NCBI RefSeq assembly: GCF_000330885.1
Contig: NC_020062.1
Span: 1,930,374-1,994,373, forward strand
Source of the DNA: Rhizobium tropici CIAT 899
GTDB taxonomy: Bacteria > Pseudomonadota > Alphaproteobacteria > Rhizobiales > Rhizobiaceae
Direction: 5' to 3'
Length of the DNA: 64,000 bases
Shown here: piece by piece, positions 15,713-24,594 of the stretch
Position numbering within the stretch: the first letter of the stretch is position 1
Layout: each line of letters opens with the position of its first letter
Notes under the pieces: model-generated
Told to the model about the DNA's origin: nothing
Databases searched by the model: none
The model's input: only the letters and a program-made list of their open reading frames with translations
Program-made: the position numbers and the translations under genes

Positions 15713-18700
15713 TCAGGTCCGCTGCAATTTCCAGGTCCGGATTTCAAACGGCATGATGTCTGCGGGTCCAGTGCGTTCGATCGGTTCTTCGAGGATGTTC
15801 AGCGGCCCCGATGTCTGCCATCCCGACGGCAGGGTAAGCGACAGATGACCACGACGCCCGGCCGGCTCGTAAAGTCGCAGGACAAGGCCCTCCCCTTCCT
15901 CGGCCGGCTTCAGACCCGAGAAAGCGACTGGTATGCCTTCGACGCCAAGCGGCGATAAGGTGCCGGCCGCAAGACCGCTTGCCTCCATGCTGACCAGCGG
16001 CTGATTGAGATCGATCGCCTCCGATAAAACGCCGCCGTCATACCAGGCATCCTCATGCGGCATCAGCGCATAGGTAAAGCTCTGCTCGCCTTCATCGGCC
16101 AGCGGATCGGGATAGATCGGCGAGCGCACGAGGCTCATGCCGATGACATTGCCGCGGGCATTGTGGCCATATTTGGCATTATTGAGCAGGGCAACGCCGA
16201 AGCCGGGTTCGCTGAGATCGACGAACCTATGCGCCGCCGCCTCGAACATCGCCTGCTCCCAGGACGTATTGGTGTGCGTCTGCCGCTCGACGACACCGAA
16301 GGCGCATTCGAAAGTCGCGGTGCGCGACCGCACGGCGACCGGACTGAGGGTTCTCAGCAGCGTTCGCCGATCATGCCAGTCGATGGTCGTCTCGATATCC
16401 AGCCTGCGGGCATTGGCCGTCAGAACATAAAGCTGGGTCACGGTCGAGTTGCGGTATCGATTGATGACACGGATCGCGGCGCGATGCGGTCCCTCCTCGA
16501 CCAGAGTGATGCTTTCAGGCTGATCCAGGCGGACTCCTTTCTCGGCATAATCGGCATCCACGTCCCAGGCATCCCAGTTGCGCGGCTTGTCGGCGGGATA
16601 GACCCAGAGCTGGTTGGCCGCCCCTTCGATCGCCTCCCGCCCCGTTGCCTTGTGAACAAGGCTCGAGACGGCTCCATCCTTGCCGATGACGACAGACAAA
16701 AACTCGTTTTCGAGCTGATGGCTATCGGCCTTCAGAAGCCCGGCCGGCCTGATCGCCTTGCGATCGAAGACCGCGACGGAAAGAGGTGCGACGGAATCGG
16801 CGGAGGCCAGTACCGTTCCATCGGACAGTGTTGTGGTGAGCGGGCGCGGCGAAAGCGACGGGTTGACGACGAAAAGCGCATCCGTGACCCCGCCCGCCGG
16901 AAGATGGGCCAATAGCGTCGTCACGGATCTGACCTGCTCCGCCTTGGCATTGTCGATCACGCCGTCAAGCTCGCGCTCGGCGTCGACATAGACCTCGCGA
17001 ATGCTCGATCCAGGCAGGATATCGTGAAACTCATTCTTCAGAACGACGCGCCAATCTGCCTCCAGGCTCCGAGGTTTGGCAGCGCCCAGCATATGGGCAA
17101 GCGAGGCGAGCGTCTCCGCCGTGATCAGGGCGCGTTCGGCCTGCCGATGCTTGCGCTTGACCCCGCTTTGCGATGTCAGCGTCGCGCGATGCAGTTCGAG
17201 GTAGATTTCCCCATCCCAGACCGGCAGCTCCTTTTCCTTAGCGGTGCGGTGGGCCTTTTCGTAAAAGCCTCTCACGGTGCCCCAGCGCGCCTTCGGGATC
17301 GCCGGGAAATCGCGCAGCTGCACCTCACGCTCGACCATTTCCGGCGTGACGCCGCCGCCGCCGTCGCCATAGCCGACGGCCAGCAGCGAGGTGTCATGCT
17401 GCGTCTTGCCGCGGAAATTCTTCCAGGTCAGCACGAAACAATCCGGCTGTACGAAACCGTTATAACCTTGCATGGGGTTATCGAAGGTATGAGTGAGAAC
17501 CTTGCTTCCATCGAGCCCCTTCCACCAGAAGAGATCGGACGGAATGTGATTGCTTTCGCTCCAGTTTACCTTGATCGTGAAGAAGCTGTCGATGCCCCCA
17601 AGCTGCAGGATCTGCGGCAGGGCGCCGGAAAAACCGAAACAATCCGGCAGCCAGCAGACGCTATGACGCAGGCCGAAATGCTTTTCGAAATAGCGCTGGC
17701 CATAGAGAACCTGGCGCACGAGGCTCTCGCCTGTGGGCATATTGGTATCAGGCTCGACCCACATGCCGCCGACGGTTTCCCATTTTCCTTCGATAACCTT
17801 CTTCTTGATCCGCTCGAGCAACTCCGGATCATCTTCCTCTATCTGCGCATAATATTGGGCGGTCGATTGATTGAAGCGGAAGTCGTCGGAGCGTTCCATT
17901 AGCGAGAGCGCAGTGTTGAAGGTGCGGCGCATCTTGCGGCGCGTTTCGCCATAGGGCCAAAGCCATGCCAGGTCGATATGGGCATGGCCGGTCAGCAGCA
18001 GTTCGCCATTCTGTGGGAAGCGCTTTTGAAGCTCTTTCAGTTGCGCAAGCAATTCATCATAGGCAGCAGCCGCCGAAGCACTCTGCGCTTCGCTGAGACC
18101 GGCCGGATTGTCCTGAAGCTCCGGCAATTCCCAGATCTTCTGCTGCATTGCCGCGCCTGAGGTGCGCGAGATATAGGCTGATGTGTCCGACGGCCAATCG
18201 AGGCTGCGCAGCGCCCGTTCGGCGGCATCGATCAGATGCGGCACGACTTCGTGGCCGCCAAGAATATCGGCAGCCTCGCCGATCTGCTGCAACAGGAGAT
18301 GCAGCCGGTGGACGGCCTCATCCAGCCAGATCAAGCGCGCCCTGTTCAGCTTCGGGGTCCTATTCGGCTCCCCGAACGGAAAACGCGCAACGCTCTCGGT
18401 CGCGATCTGGAAGTCGCGGCCCTTGATCGGAAACTCCTGGTGATAGGGGTCGAGGCCGAAGGTCTCGGCTTCGCCATCGGGGTAGCGCAGCGTCAGCAGG
18501 CTCTCGCCGCCAAGATCAAGCTGCAGGCGGATCTGTTCGAGCGGCCAGTCCTGTGGCGCAGTTGCCTTGGCAGCGAAGCGAACCGTCCCGTTGCGATGCG
18601 GCCAATCCTGATGATGCGCAATTGGCTCTCCATCGAAGGTCCAGCCATCAATCGCGAGGCTTTGTCTGTCGCGCCAATGCGCAAGCTCTGCAGTGCGGAC

Positions 18701-18739
18701 TTTCAGGCGATCAAGGCGTTGGGCAATAGTAAGAGACAT
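15713..18739 (-). CDS. Alpha-mannosidase, GH38 family, cytosolic
   Basis: 1008 residues. Retaining zinc-dependent alpha-mannosidase of family GH38. Metal ligands are in GHAHIDLAWLWPYGET (His254, Asp256) and the nucleophile candidate is Asp366 in CWLPDCFGFSG. The GH38 middle and C-terminal beta domains follow, giving the usual length. No signal peptide, so it acts on imported oligosaccharides or glycosides. The ATG 18739 has AGGA upstream; an in-frame extension to 18886 crosses the promoter and is rejected. The promoter at 18851-18879 is nearly identical to that of the ABC receptor gene at 21420, so enzyme and transporter are probably co-induced and share a substrate. Confidence 0.92.
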   Translation of the reverse strand: MSLTIAQRLDRLKVRTAELAHWRDRQSLAIDGWTFDGEPIAHHQDWPHRNGTVRFAAKATAPQDWPLEQIRLQLDLGGESLLTLRYPDGEAETFGLDPYHQEFPIKGRDFQIATESVARFPFGEPNRTPKLNRARLIWLDEAVHRLHLLLQQIGEAADILGGHEVVPHLIDAAERALRSLDWPSDTSAYISRTSGAAMQQKIWELPELQDNPAGLSEAQSASAAAAYDELLAQLKELQKRFPQNGELLLTGHAHIDLAWLWPYGETRRKMRRTFNTALSLMERSDDFRFNQSTAQYYAQIEEDDPELLERIKKKVIEGKWETVGGMWVEPDTNMPTGESLVRQVLYGQRYFEKHFGLRHSVCWLPDCFGFSGALPQILQLGGIDSFFTIKVNWSESNHIPSDLFWWKGLDGSKVLTHTFDNPMQGYNGFVQPDCFVLTWKNFRGKTQHDTSLLAVGYGDGGGGVTPEMVEREVQLRDFPAIPKARWGTVRGFYEKAHRTAKEKELPVWDGEIYLELHRATLTSQSGVKRKHRQAERALITAETLASLAHMLGAAKPRSLEADWRVVLKNEFHDILPGSSIREVYVDAERELDGVIDNAKAEQVRSVTTLLAHLPAGGVTDALFVVNPSLSPRPLTTTLSDGTVLASADSVAPLSVAVFDRKAIRPAGLLKADSHQLENEFLSVVIGKDGAVSSLVHKATGREAIEGAANQLWVYPADKPRNWDAWDVDADYAEKGVRLDQPESITLVEEGPHRAAIRVINRYRNSTVTQLYVLTANARRLDIETTIDWHDRRTLLRTLSPVAVRSRTATFECAFGVVERQTHTNTSWEQAMFEAAAHRFVDLSEPGFGVALLNNAKYGHNARGNVIGMSLVRSPIYPDPLADEGEQSFTYALMPHEDAWYDGGVLSEAIDLNQPLVSMEASGLAAGTLSPLGVEGIPVAFSGLKPAEEGEGLVLRLYEPAGRRGHLSLTLPSGWQTSGPLNILEEPIERTGPADIMPFEIRTWKLQRT

Positions 18740-18850
18740 GGCTGGTCCTATCGGAAAATCGGCAACTGGCGGCAGAGGAGAGAACACGTCAACGCAAACA
18801 GGTCGCAGGCCCCGCGCCCTCTCCTCCCAGCGGATCGCACAGCCGGAATT

Positions 18851-18879
18851 TAGATTAAGTAACTTTGTTTTGGCGTCAA
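18851..18879 (-). promoter_or_regulatory. Promoter with overlapping operator for the alpha-mannosidase gene
   Basis: On the minus strand: -35 TTGACG (18879-18874), a 17-bp spacer, -10 AATCTA (18856-18851). The spacer end contains AAGTTACTT (18857-18865), a perfect odd palindrome. The promoter at 21314-21342 has the same layout and almost the same bases. The site also lies 90 bases before the divergent ROK regulator gene, which could autoregulate from it. Confidence 0.7.
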
Positions 18880-18950
18880 GGCACACAGAAATAAGTTGCG
18901 AGAGTTTTGTCCGTGATACACAAGCATCAGGATACGCAAGGAAATCGAAT

Positions 18951-20087
18951 ATGCGGTATCTTCGATCCGGGCCACGGCGCTATCAGCCGGAGGAGACGGA
19001 CGTTACGCGGGGGAAGACACTCGGTCTGCGGTCGGGAGAAATCGCCGACAGAAATATTCGCGTCATCCTGGAGGCGATCCGCCGCCATGGACCCTTGACC
19101 CGCATGGAGCTTGGAAAACATTCGGGACTGACCGGGCCGGGGATCACCAATATTTTGCGCCGGCTTGGCGATGAAGGGCTGGTGACGTCGCATCGGCGCA
19201 AAGGTGCCGGCGGCGGCGCGACATCAACGGAATTTGCCCTGCGGCCCGAGGGAGCCTTCTCGATCGGCATCCGTGCTCGTCAAAATCGCGGCGAGGCCGT
19301 GCTTGTCGATCTCAGCGGCCAGGTTCACGACCGCATTTATTTCCCCCTCACTCGGACAACGAGGGCCGCATCGATCCTTTCGGCGATCGAGGACATGATT
19401 GGTCGCCATGCTGACCTGCCGATTATCGGCCTGGGTATCGGCTCGAATGACTGGAGCGCAGAAGAGCGCGAGCAGCTGGATGTCGCATCGAAACTACCGC
19501 GCAGCTATGTCGAGAGCGAATGTACTGCAAGCCTTCTCGCCGAGCGCACGATCGGCACGCCGGCCCTGAAAGGCGGGCTCGCAATGATCATCATCGACGA
19601 GGATGTCCGGGCCGGCTTCCTTGTTCGAGGCATTCCCTATTCGGGCGTTCACGGACGTGCGGGCAATATCGGCGATATGCGAACCGGCCCCGACAATGTT
19701 CCCTTGGACATGGTGGTCGGATTTGGCGCGCTACGCAAATTTCTCAACGAGGACGAATTCAGCCGCCTGATAGACGGACAGGAGCCGCCATCACCATTGC
19801 TCGCCGAATGGATCCGCGAGGCAGCAAGCCACCTGCTCGACCCGATCATCGCGATTGCCGGCTTCATAGCGCCGAGTGTCATCATGATCGGCGGCGACCT
19901 GCCGCGAGGAGTCATCGACGCGCTGATCCATCAGCTTTCCGTCGAGCGACGCGACACGTCGAAGCGACCCTTCCTCACGCCCTGGATCTCGCCGATGAAG
20001 CCGGCAAGCTTCAGCGGCGGCGGCGTGGCGCTGGGAGCGGCACTCCTGCCTTTTCTGAATACCCTGCTGCCGCCGGTCTCAGGCTGA
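18951..20087 (+). CDS. ROK-family transcriptional regulator (first of two)
   Basis: 378 residues. The N-terminal winged helix-turn-helix of NagC/XylR type is at about 25-85 (ILEAIRRHGPLTRMELGKHSGLTGPGITNILRRL). A ROK sugar-binding domain follows (GVHGRAGNIGDM, IIAIAGFIAPSVIMIGGDL). The zinc-site CxCGxxGCxE motif of NagC-like ROK proteins is absent, as is a clear ATP-binding motif, so it is a regulator and not a kinase. ATG 18951 follows AAGGA at 8 bases; the in-frame extension to 18693 overlaps the divergent gene. Divergent from the alpha-mannosidase and probably the repressor that binds the shared AAGTWACTT operator. Confidence 0.88.
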   Translation: MRYLRSGPRRYQPEETDVTRGKTLGLRSGEIADRNIRVILEAIRRHGPLTRMELGKHSGLTGPGITNILRRLGDEGLVTSHRRKGAGGGATSTEFALRPEGAFSIGIRARQNRGEAVLVDLSGQVHDRIYFPLTRTTRAASILSAIEDMIGRHADLPIIGLGIGSNDWSAEEREQLDVASKLPRSYVESECTASLLAERTIGTPALKGGLAMIIIDEDVRAGFLVRGIPYSGVHGRAGNIGDMRTGPDNVPLDMVVGFGALRKFLNEDEFSRLIDGQEPPSPLLAEWIREAASHLLDPIIAIAGFIAPSVIMIGGDLPRGVIDALIHQLSVERRDTSKRPFLTPWISPMKPASFSGGGVALGAALLPFLNTLLPPVSG

Positions 20088-20101
20088 ACCTCACGGCGGA
20101 T

Positions 20102-21148
20102 TCAGGCAAGCGCCTCGTCTTTATGGCTGATATCCGAGGCGAGCGCTTTGTCGAGAACCTTCTGGATGTTGGCCGCGCGGCGGAACGAAGGCTCCTGTGT
20201 CCTGCCCATTCTGACCGCCTGGACAAACCGCTGATAATTGGTTTCCACGTCGTCGAACGAAATATCACGCCATGTTGCCGTATGAACGTCTTCGCCAAGG
20301 CAGGCGCGAAGCGTTGACTTTCCTGTGTCGTAGATGATCTCGATCGAACCCGTTTCGCCGTAAACTCGGAGGCGCAGCTGGTCCATCTGCCCGGCGGCGG
20401 TGCGCGTCGCCTGGATGGTGCCGATCGCCCCAGTCGTGAAATCGACATTCATCGTGAAGCTGTCATTCGCATCGAGATCATAGTCTCCGATCTTGTCGCC
20501 CGGCGCCTTGCTGAAGGTCTTCAGCCGCGCGAAAACATGAGCGATATCGAGACCGGAACCATAGGAGGCGAAGTCCACAATATGGATACCGATATCGCCA
20601 AGCGCACCGTTCGAGCCATGCTTCTTGCTGAGACGCCACAGCCATTTGCTCTCGGATTTCCAGTCGCCCCAATGCTTCCCCACCAGCCAGCTTTGCAAAT
20701 GCGAAGCTTCGACATGCCTCACCTTGCCGATTTCGCCGGCGAGCACCATCTGCCGCCCCTTCTGCAGGGCAGGTGAATTGCGATAGGTGAAATTCACCAT
20801 GCCGACCTTGCCGGCCTTCTCGATAGCCTCGGTCATTTCCATCGCCTTGGTTGCGTCGGTCGCAAGCGGCTTTTCGCAGAAGACATGCTTGCCGGCCGCA
20901 ATCGCCTGCAGCGTCGTCGGGTGATGAACAGCGTCAGGCGTCACGTTAGCAACAGCGTCAAACTCGCCCCAGGCCAAGGCCTCTTCCAGCGAGGAAAAAC
21001 GATTGGGAATACCGTGTTCCGAGCAAAAGGCGGCCAGCCGCTCGGGCACGACATCGACGCCGCCCACGACGCTGACACCCTGGATCTCCTTGAAGCTTGC
21101 CGCATGCTTGTTGGCCATTCCGCCGGTGCCGAGAATGAGTAGACGCAT
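20102..21148 (-). CDS. Gfo/Idh/MocA-family NAD(P)-dependent oxidoreductase
   Basis: 348 residues. An N-terminal Rossmann fold (LLILGTGGMANKHA) is followed by the family signature HVFCEKPLATD (Lys of EKP is the usual catalytic-site residue) and the C-terminal alpha/beta domain (GSNGALGDIGIHIVDFA, with Asp and His of the catalytic region). Members oxidise or reduce sugars, inositols and their derivatives. ATG 21148 has GGAGG at 6 bases. It converges on the ROK gene (14-base gap) and diverges from the ABC receptor gene, so it is part of the glycoside island. The substrate is unknown; a mannose-derived or keto sugar is plausible. Confidence 0.9.
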   Translation of the reverse strand: MRLLILGTGGMANKHAASFKEIQGVSVVGGVDVVPERLAAFCSEHGIPNRFSSLEEALAWGEFDAVANVTPDAVHHPTTLQAIAAGKHVFCEKPLATDATKAMEMTEAIEKAGKVGMVNFTYRNSPALQKGRQMVLAGEIGKVRHVEASHLQSWLVGKHWGDWKSESKWLWRLSKKHGSNGALGDIGIHIVDFASYGSGLDIAHVFARLKTFSKAPGDKIGDYDLDANDSFTMNVDFTTGAIGTIQATRTAAGQMDQLRLRVYGETGSIEIIYDTGKSTLRACLGEDVHTATWRDISFDDVETNYQRFVQAVRMGRTQEPSFRRAANIQKVLDKALASDISHKDEALA

Positions 21149-21313
21149 CTGATCCTCCATTGATGGTTTGGCTGTTTCGACAGCCGGAGCAAAACCTCGC
21201 TGCCCATTGCGGCTGCCCGCAACGGCTCGATTATTCTGCGATCGGGAGCAGCGGATTGAGGCCGCTAGCTACTGTTGAATGTCGCTAGCATCTCAATCCT
21301 CCCGAGCTGCGAC

Positions 21314-21342
21314 TTGACATCAAACCAAAGTAACTTAATCTA
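21314..21342 (+). promoter_or_regulatory. Promoter with overlapping operator for the CUT1 ABC operon
   Basis: -35 TTGACA (21314-21319), 17-bp spacer, -10 AATCTA (21337-21342). The palindrome AAGTAACTT (21328-21336) abuts the -10. Across about 29 bases it matches the alpha-mannosidase promoter at 18851-18879 with only a few differences. A repressor bound here would block polymerase. Confidence 0.75.
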
Positions 21343-21419
21343 ATTAATGCAGCATGGAAATGAGGAGAGGTCAACCGACCGCCAGGCTGTATCCGTTCAA
21401 AATGGGGAGGAGACCCATC

Positions 21420-22718
21420 ATGAAGAGAGCGTTCGTCAGCGCCTTGGCGCTGAGCACGATGTTGTTTTCATCGCCTGCCGCGTTTGCCCAGGAACTGGCA
21501 ACAAAGGACAGAATCGGCCTTACCAACGCGCCGAAAACCCTCACTGTCCGACTTACGAACGACAGCCCCAACAACCCCGATCCGGCGATTGCCCAGGGCT
21601 ACCAAAAGCTCTTCGTCGATTTCATCAAGAAGCATCCCGACTGGAAGCTGCAGATGCAGTTCATGTCGGCGGATATCGGTACCGAACAGGCAAAAATGCT
21701 CGAACAGGCGAAGGCCGGCAACGCTCCCGATTGCGCCGCCGTCGACTCCTTCGTCCTCTCACAGTTCATGGTCAATCATGTGCTCGCCGACTTCACCCCT
21801 TATTTCTCCAAGGATGAGGTTGCCGATCTCTTTCCCTTCATCCGCAACGGCATTACCGATAAGGATCAGGCGATCCGCGCCTGGTGGTGGGATACTGACC
21901 TTCGTGTGCTCTATCGCAACAAATCCATCGTTCCCGACGCACCGCAGACCTGGGACGACCTGAAGAAGGCCGGTCTTGCCTCCGTCAAGGAAGGCATGGA
22001 GGGCATCCTCTTCAATGCCGCCCGCTATGAGGGGTCGACCTTCGACTGGCTTGCCAATTACTGGGCGCTCGGCGGCAAGCTCGTCGACGACAGCGGCAAG
22101 CCTGTTTTCGGCGAGGGCGAAAACAAGGAGAAATTCCTCAAGGCGCTGACCTACTACAAGGATCTCGTCGATTCCGGCGCGGCGCCCAAGCGCGTGACCA
22201 CCATCGGCAACTATGACGACCTGAACGCGGCGGCGGCCGCGGGAACCACGGCGCTCTTCATCGGCGGCAACTGGCAGCTCGCCCAGTTAAAGGCAACGCT
22301 GGACCCGGACGAATTCGCCAACTGGACTTTTTCGCCGATTCCCGGCCCAACGGCCGATCAGCGTTCCACAGGCACGGGCGGCTGGACGATCGCCTCCTTC
22401 AGCAAGGACAAGGATAAGGTCGAGATGTGCGCCAATCTTGCCCGCGACATCTATATGGGGCCGGGCAACGCGCTTCAGCAGCAATTGCCGACGCGCAAAT
22501 CGCTCTTCGACAGATATGACGTCTTCGCGACCGAAGCCAACAAGACCTTTGCCGAAGCTCTCGCCAACGGCCAGGCCCGCCCGGGCGCGCCGATCTATCC
22601 GGAAATCTCCAACCAGATCCAGATCATGATGGGCGACGTCCTGTCGGGTACCAAACAGCCGGAAGAGGCCCTTAACGCGGCATTCAAGGCGACCATGGAG
22701 GCTTACAAGCGTCTCTAA
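21420..22718 (+). CDS. ABC transporter extracellular sugar-binding protein (CUT1 type)
   Basis: 432 residues. A signal peptide of about 23 residues (ending AAFA-QE) precedes a type II binding protein of the MalE/UgpB class (LTVRLTNDSP, GTEQAKMLEQAKAGNAPDCAAVDSF, YYKDLVDSGAAP, GTTALFIGGNWQLAQLK, GTGGWTIASFSKDKD). CUT1 receptors usually bind di- and oligosaccharides or polyols. ATG 21420 has GGGGAGGAG upstream; an in-frame ATG at 21354 is too close to the promoter. First gene of a receptor/permease/permease/regulator/isomerase/ATPase run on one strand. Shared promoter sequence suggests its ligand is a substrate of the alpha-mannosidase. Confidence 0.92.
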   Translation: MKRAFVSALALSTMLFSSPAAFAQELATKDRIGLTNAPKTLTVRLTNDSPNNPDPAIAQGYQKLFVDFIKKHPDWKLQMQFMSADIGTEQAKMLEQAKAGNAPDCAAVDSFVLSQFMVNHVLADFTPYFSKDEVADLFPFIRNGITDKDQAIRAWWWDTDLRVLYRNKSIVPDAPQTWDDLKKAGLASVKEGMEGILFNAARYEGSTFDWLANYWALGGKLVDDSGKPVFGEGENKEKFLKALTYYKDLVDSGAAPKRVTTIGNYDDLNAAAAAGTTALFIGGNWQLAQLKATLDPDEFANWTFSPIPGPTADQRSTGTGGWTIASFSKDKDKVEMCANLARDIYMGPGNALQQQLPTRKSLFDRYDVFATEANKTFAEALANGQARPGAPIYPEISNQIQIMMGDVLSGTKQPEEALNAAFKATMEAYKRL

Positions 22719-22785
22719 CGATTGCGATCACGGCAGTGCCCTTAGGGGCGCCGCCGGCAGTATCAAACCCGGACAGAGAAGCCCA

Positions 22786-23715
22786 ATGACCCTTATCGCC
22801 ATCGAGGCGGCCAGCCGGCCCCACAGCAGATCGTTCATGCGCCGCTTCGCCGGCGCGCCTCTACCCTGGATCATGCCCGTGATCATCGTCATCGGCATCT
22901 TCTATCTCTATCCGGTGATCGACGTGTTCCGTCTGTCCTTCACCAATGCGACGCTGATCGGTGACAATCAGGATTATACGCTCGCTTCCATTGCGAACAT
23001 GCTGAGTTCGCCGCAGCTTCCCGACATCCTCTGGGCAACCTTCGTCTTCGTCGGCGGCAGCGTCATCGGCCAGCAGATCCTCGGCCTTGCCGTTGCCGTC
23101 GTCGTCGTTCGCGGCGAAAAACGCGGCCTGTTCGGCACGACAATCCTCAGAACCACGGCGCTCATCGCCTGGGTCGTGCCCGGCATCGCCGGCGGCATCA
23201 TCTGGCAGATGCTGTTTTCAGAGGCGCCCTATGGCGCACTGAACAGCATTCTGCGGCTCATGCACCTGCCGACGGTCGCCTGGCTGTCCGATCCCGCCAT
23301 CGCGCCTTGGTCGGCCCTGATCTCGAACATCTGGCGCGGAACGGCCTTCTCGATGGTTGTCATGTATGCCGCGTTGAAGGCAATCGATTCCTCGCTCTAC
23401 GAGGCGGCGGAAGTGGATGGCGCGACGGGCTCGCAACAATTCTTCTTCATCACCATTCCGCAGTTGCGCGCCGCCATTCTCGTCAACATGATCCTCATCA
23501 CCATCATGACGCTGAACACTTTCGACGCGATCATCACGCTGACGGGTGGCGGGCCTGGCCGCGCCACCGAGGTCATATCGCTCTATGTCTTCAACATCGT
23601 CTTCCGCAACTACGATCTGTCCGGCGGCAGTGTGCTTTCCGTGCTGATGCTGATCATCAGCCTCGGGCTGGCCGTCGTCTACGCTTCATTCCTGCCGAAG
23701 GAGGATGAACGATGA
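22786..23715 (+). CDS. ABC transporter permease, MalF/UgpA-like
   Basis: 309 residues, six predicted membrane helices with the first at about residues 24-46. The coupling-loop EAA motif is YEAAEVDGATGSQQFFFITIPQL, the standard contact with the ATPase. The ATG starts 67 bases after the receptor stop (a short gap holding a weak GCCC/GGGC hairpin) and the end overlaps the second permease by ATGA. It forms the membrane heterodimer with the next gene product. Confidence 0.92.
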   Translation: MTLIAIEAASRPHSRSFMRRFAGAPLPWIMPVIIVIGIFYLYPVIDVFRLSFTNATLIGDNQDYTLASIANMLSSPQLPDILWATFVFVGGSVIGQQILGLAVAVVVVRGEKRGLFGTTILRTTALIAWVVPGIAGGIIWQMLFSEAPYGALNSILRLMHLPTVAWLSDPAIAPWSALISNIWRGTAFSMVVMYAALKAIDSSLYEAAEVDGATGSQQFFFITIPQLRAAILVNMILITIMTLNTFDAIITLTGGGPGRATEVISLYVFNIVFRNYDLSGGSVLSVLMLIISLGLAVVYASFLPKEDER

Positions 23716-24554
23716 GCAGGCGAACCGGCACGCGCTTCGGCGATTTCCTGAGCTATCTCTTCATGCTGGCGATGTTTATCTTTTTCGCCGGCCCCCTCAC
23801 CTACCTGCTGTCGATGGCGCTGCGTGACAAACGCGAAATCTATCGCGGAGTGGCGCGCTATATTCCGCATAATCCCATCGTCGACAATTTCATCACCGTG
23901 CTCAACAACAGCTACTTCCCGCTCTATCTCTGGAATGGTCTGAAGCTTGCGGCGCTCAGTGGCTTCGGCGTTCTGATCGTCGCCATGCCCGCGGCCTACG
24001 CCTTCTCGCGCTTCCAGTTCCGCGGCAAGGGCTTGTCGATGATGGGGCTTCTGCTCTTTCAGATGATCTCGCCGCTGGTCATCATGGTGCCGCTCTACCG
24101 CTATATGAACCGCCTCGGCCTGCTCGATACGCATTTCGCCGTGACGATGGTCTATATCGCGCTTGGCGTGCCGCTTGCGACATGGCTTCTGAAGAGCACG
24201 GTCGACGGCATTCCACGTAGCCTCGACGAAGCCGCGATGATCGACGGATGCAACCGTTTCTCCGTCTTCTGGCGGATCGTGCTGCCGCTGTCGGCACCGG
24301 GCATCGCCTCCGTCTTCATCATCACGGTCATTGCCGGCTGGTCGCAATTCCTCGTGCCTTTTCTGCTGCTCACGCAAAACAATTTGATGCCGATCGGCGT
24401 CGGGATCTTTAACTTCCGTGGCATGCAAACCGACTCGTCCATCCAGCTGCTGGCGGCTGCCTGCCTCATCTCCGTCGTACCGGCGATCGTGGCGTTCCTG
24501 TCGCTGCAGCGGCTGATCCTTGGCTCCATGACCAGTGGCTCGGTAAAGGGATGA
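23712..24554 (+). CDS. ABC transporter permease, MalG/UgpE-like
   Basis: 280 residues with six membrane helices. The EAA loop is LDEAAMIDGCNRFSVFWRIVLPL. The N-terminal helix (YLFMLAMFIFFAGPLTYLLSMAL) and the periplasmic segment after it are typical of the second CUT1 permease. Start ATG overlaps the first permease stop, so the two subunits are made in equal amounts. Followed after 40 bases by the second ROK regulator. Confidence 0.92.
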   Translation: MSRRTGTRFGDFLSYLFMLAMFIFFAGPLTYLLSMALRDKREIYRGVARYIPHNPIVDNFITVLNNSYFPLYLWNGLKLAALSGFGVLIVAMPAAYAFSRFQFRGKGLSMMGLLLFQMISPLVIMVPLYRYMNRLGLLDTHFAVTMVYIALGVPLATWLLKSTVDGIPRSLDEAAMIDGCNRFSVFWRIVLPLSAPGIASVFIITVIAGWSQFLVPFLLLTQNNLMPIGVGIFNFRGMQTDSSIQLLAAACLISVVPAIVAFLSLQRLILGSMTSGSVKG

Positions 24555-24594
24555 GGCCGGTTTGCGCGTGCCAGACTGATAAAGGATCCCGACG

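Noticed and set aside
16055..16915. 286-codon plus-strand frame inside the alpha-mannosidase gene
   Set aside because: Antisense shadow of a well-supported GH38 gene.
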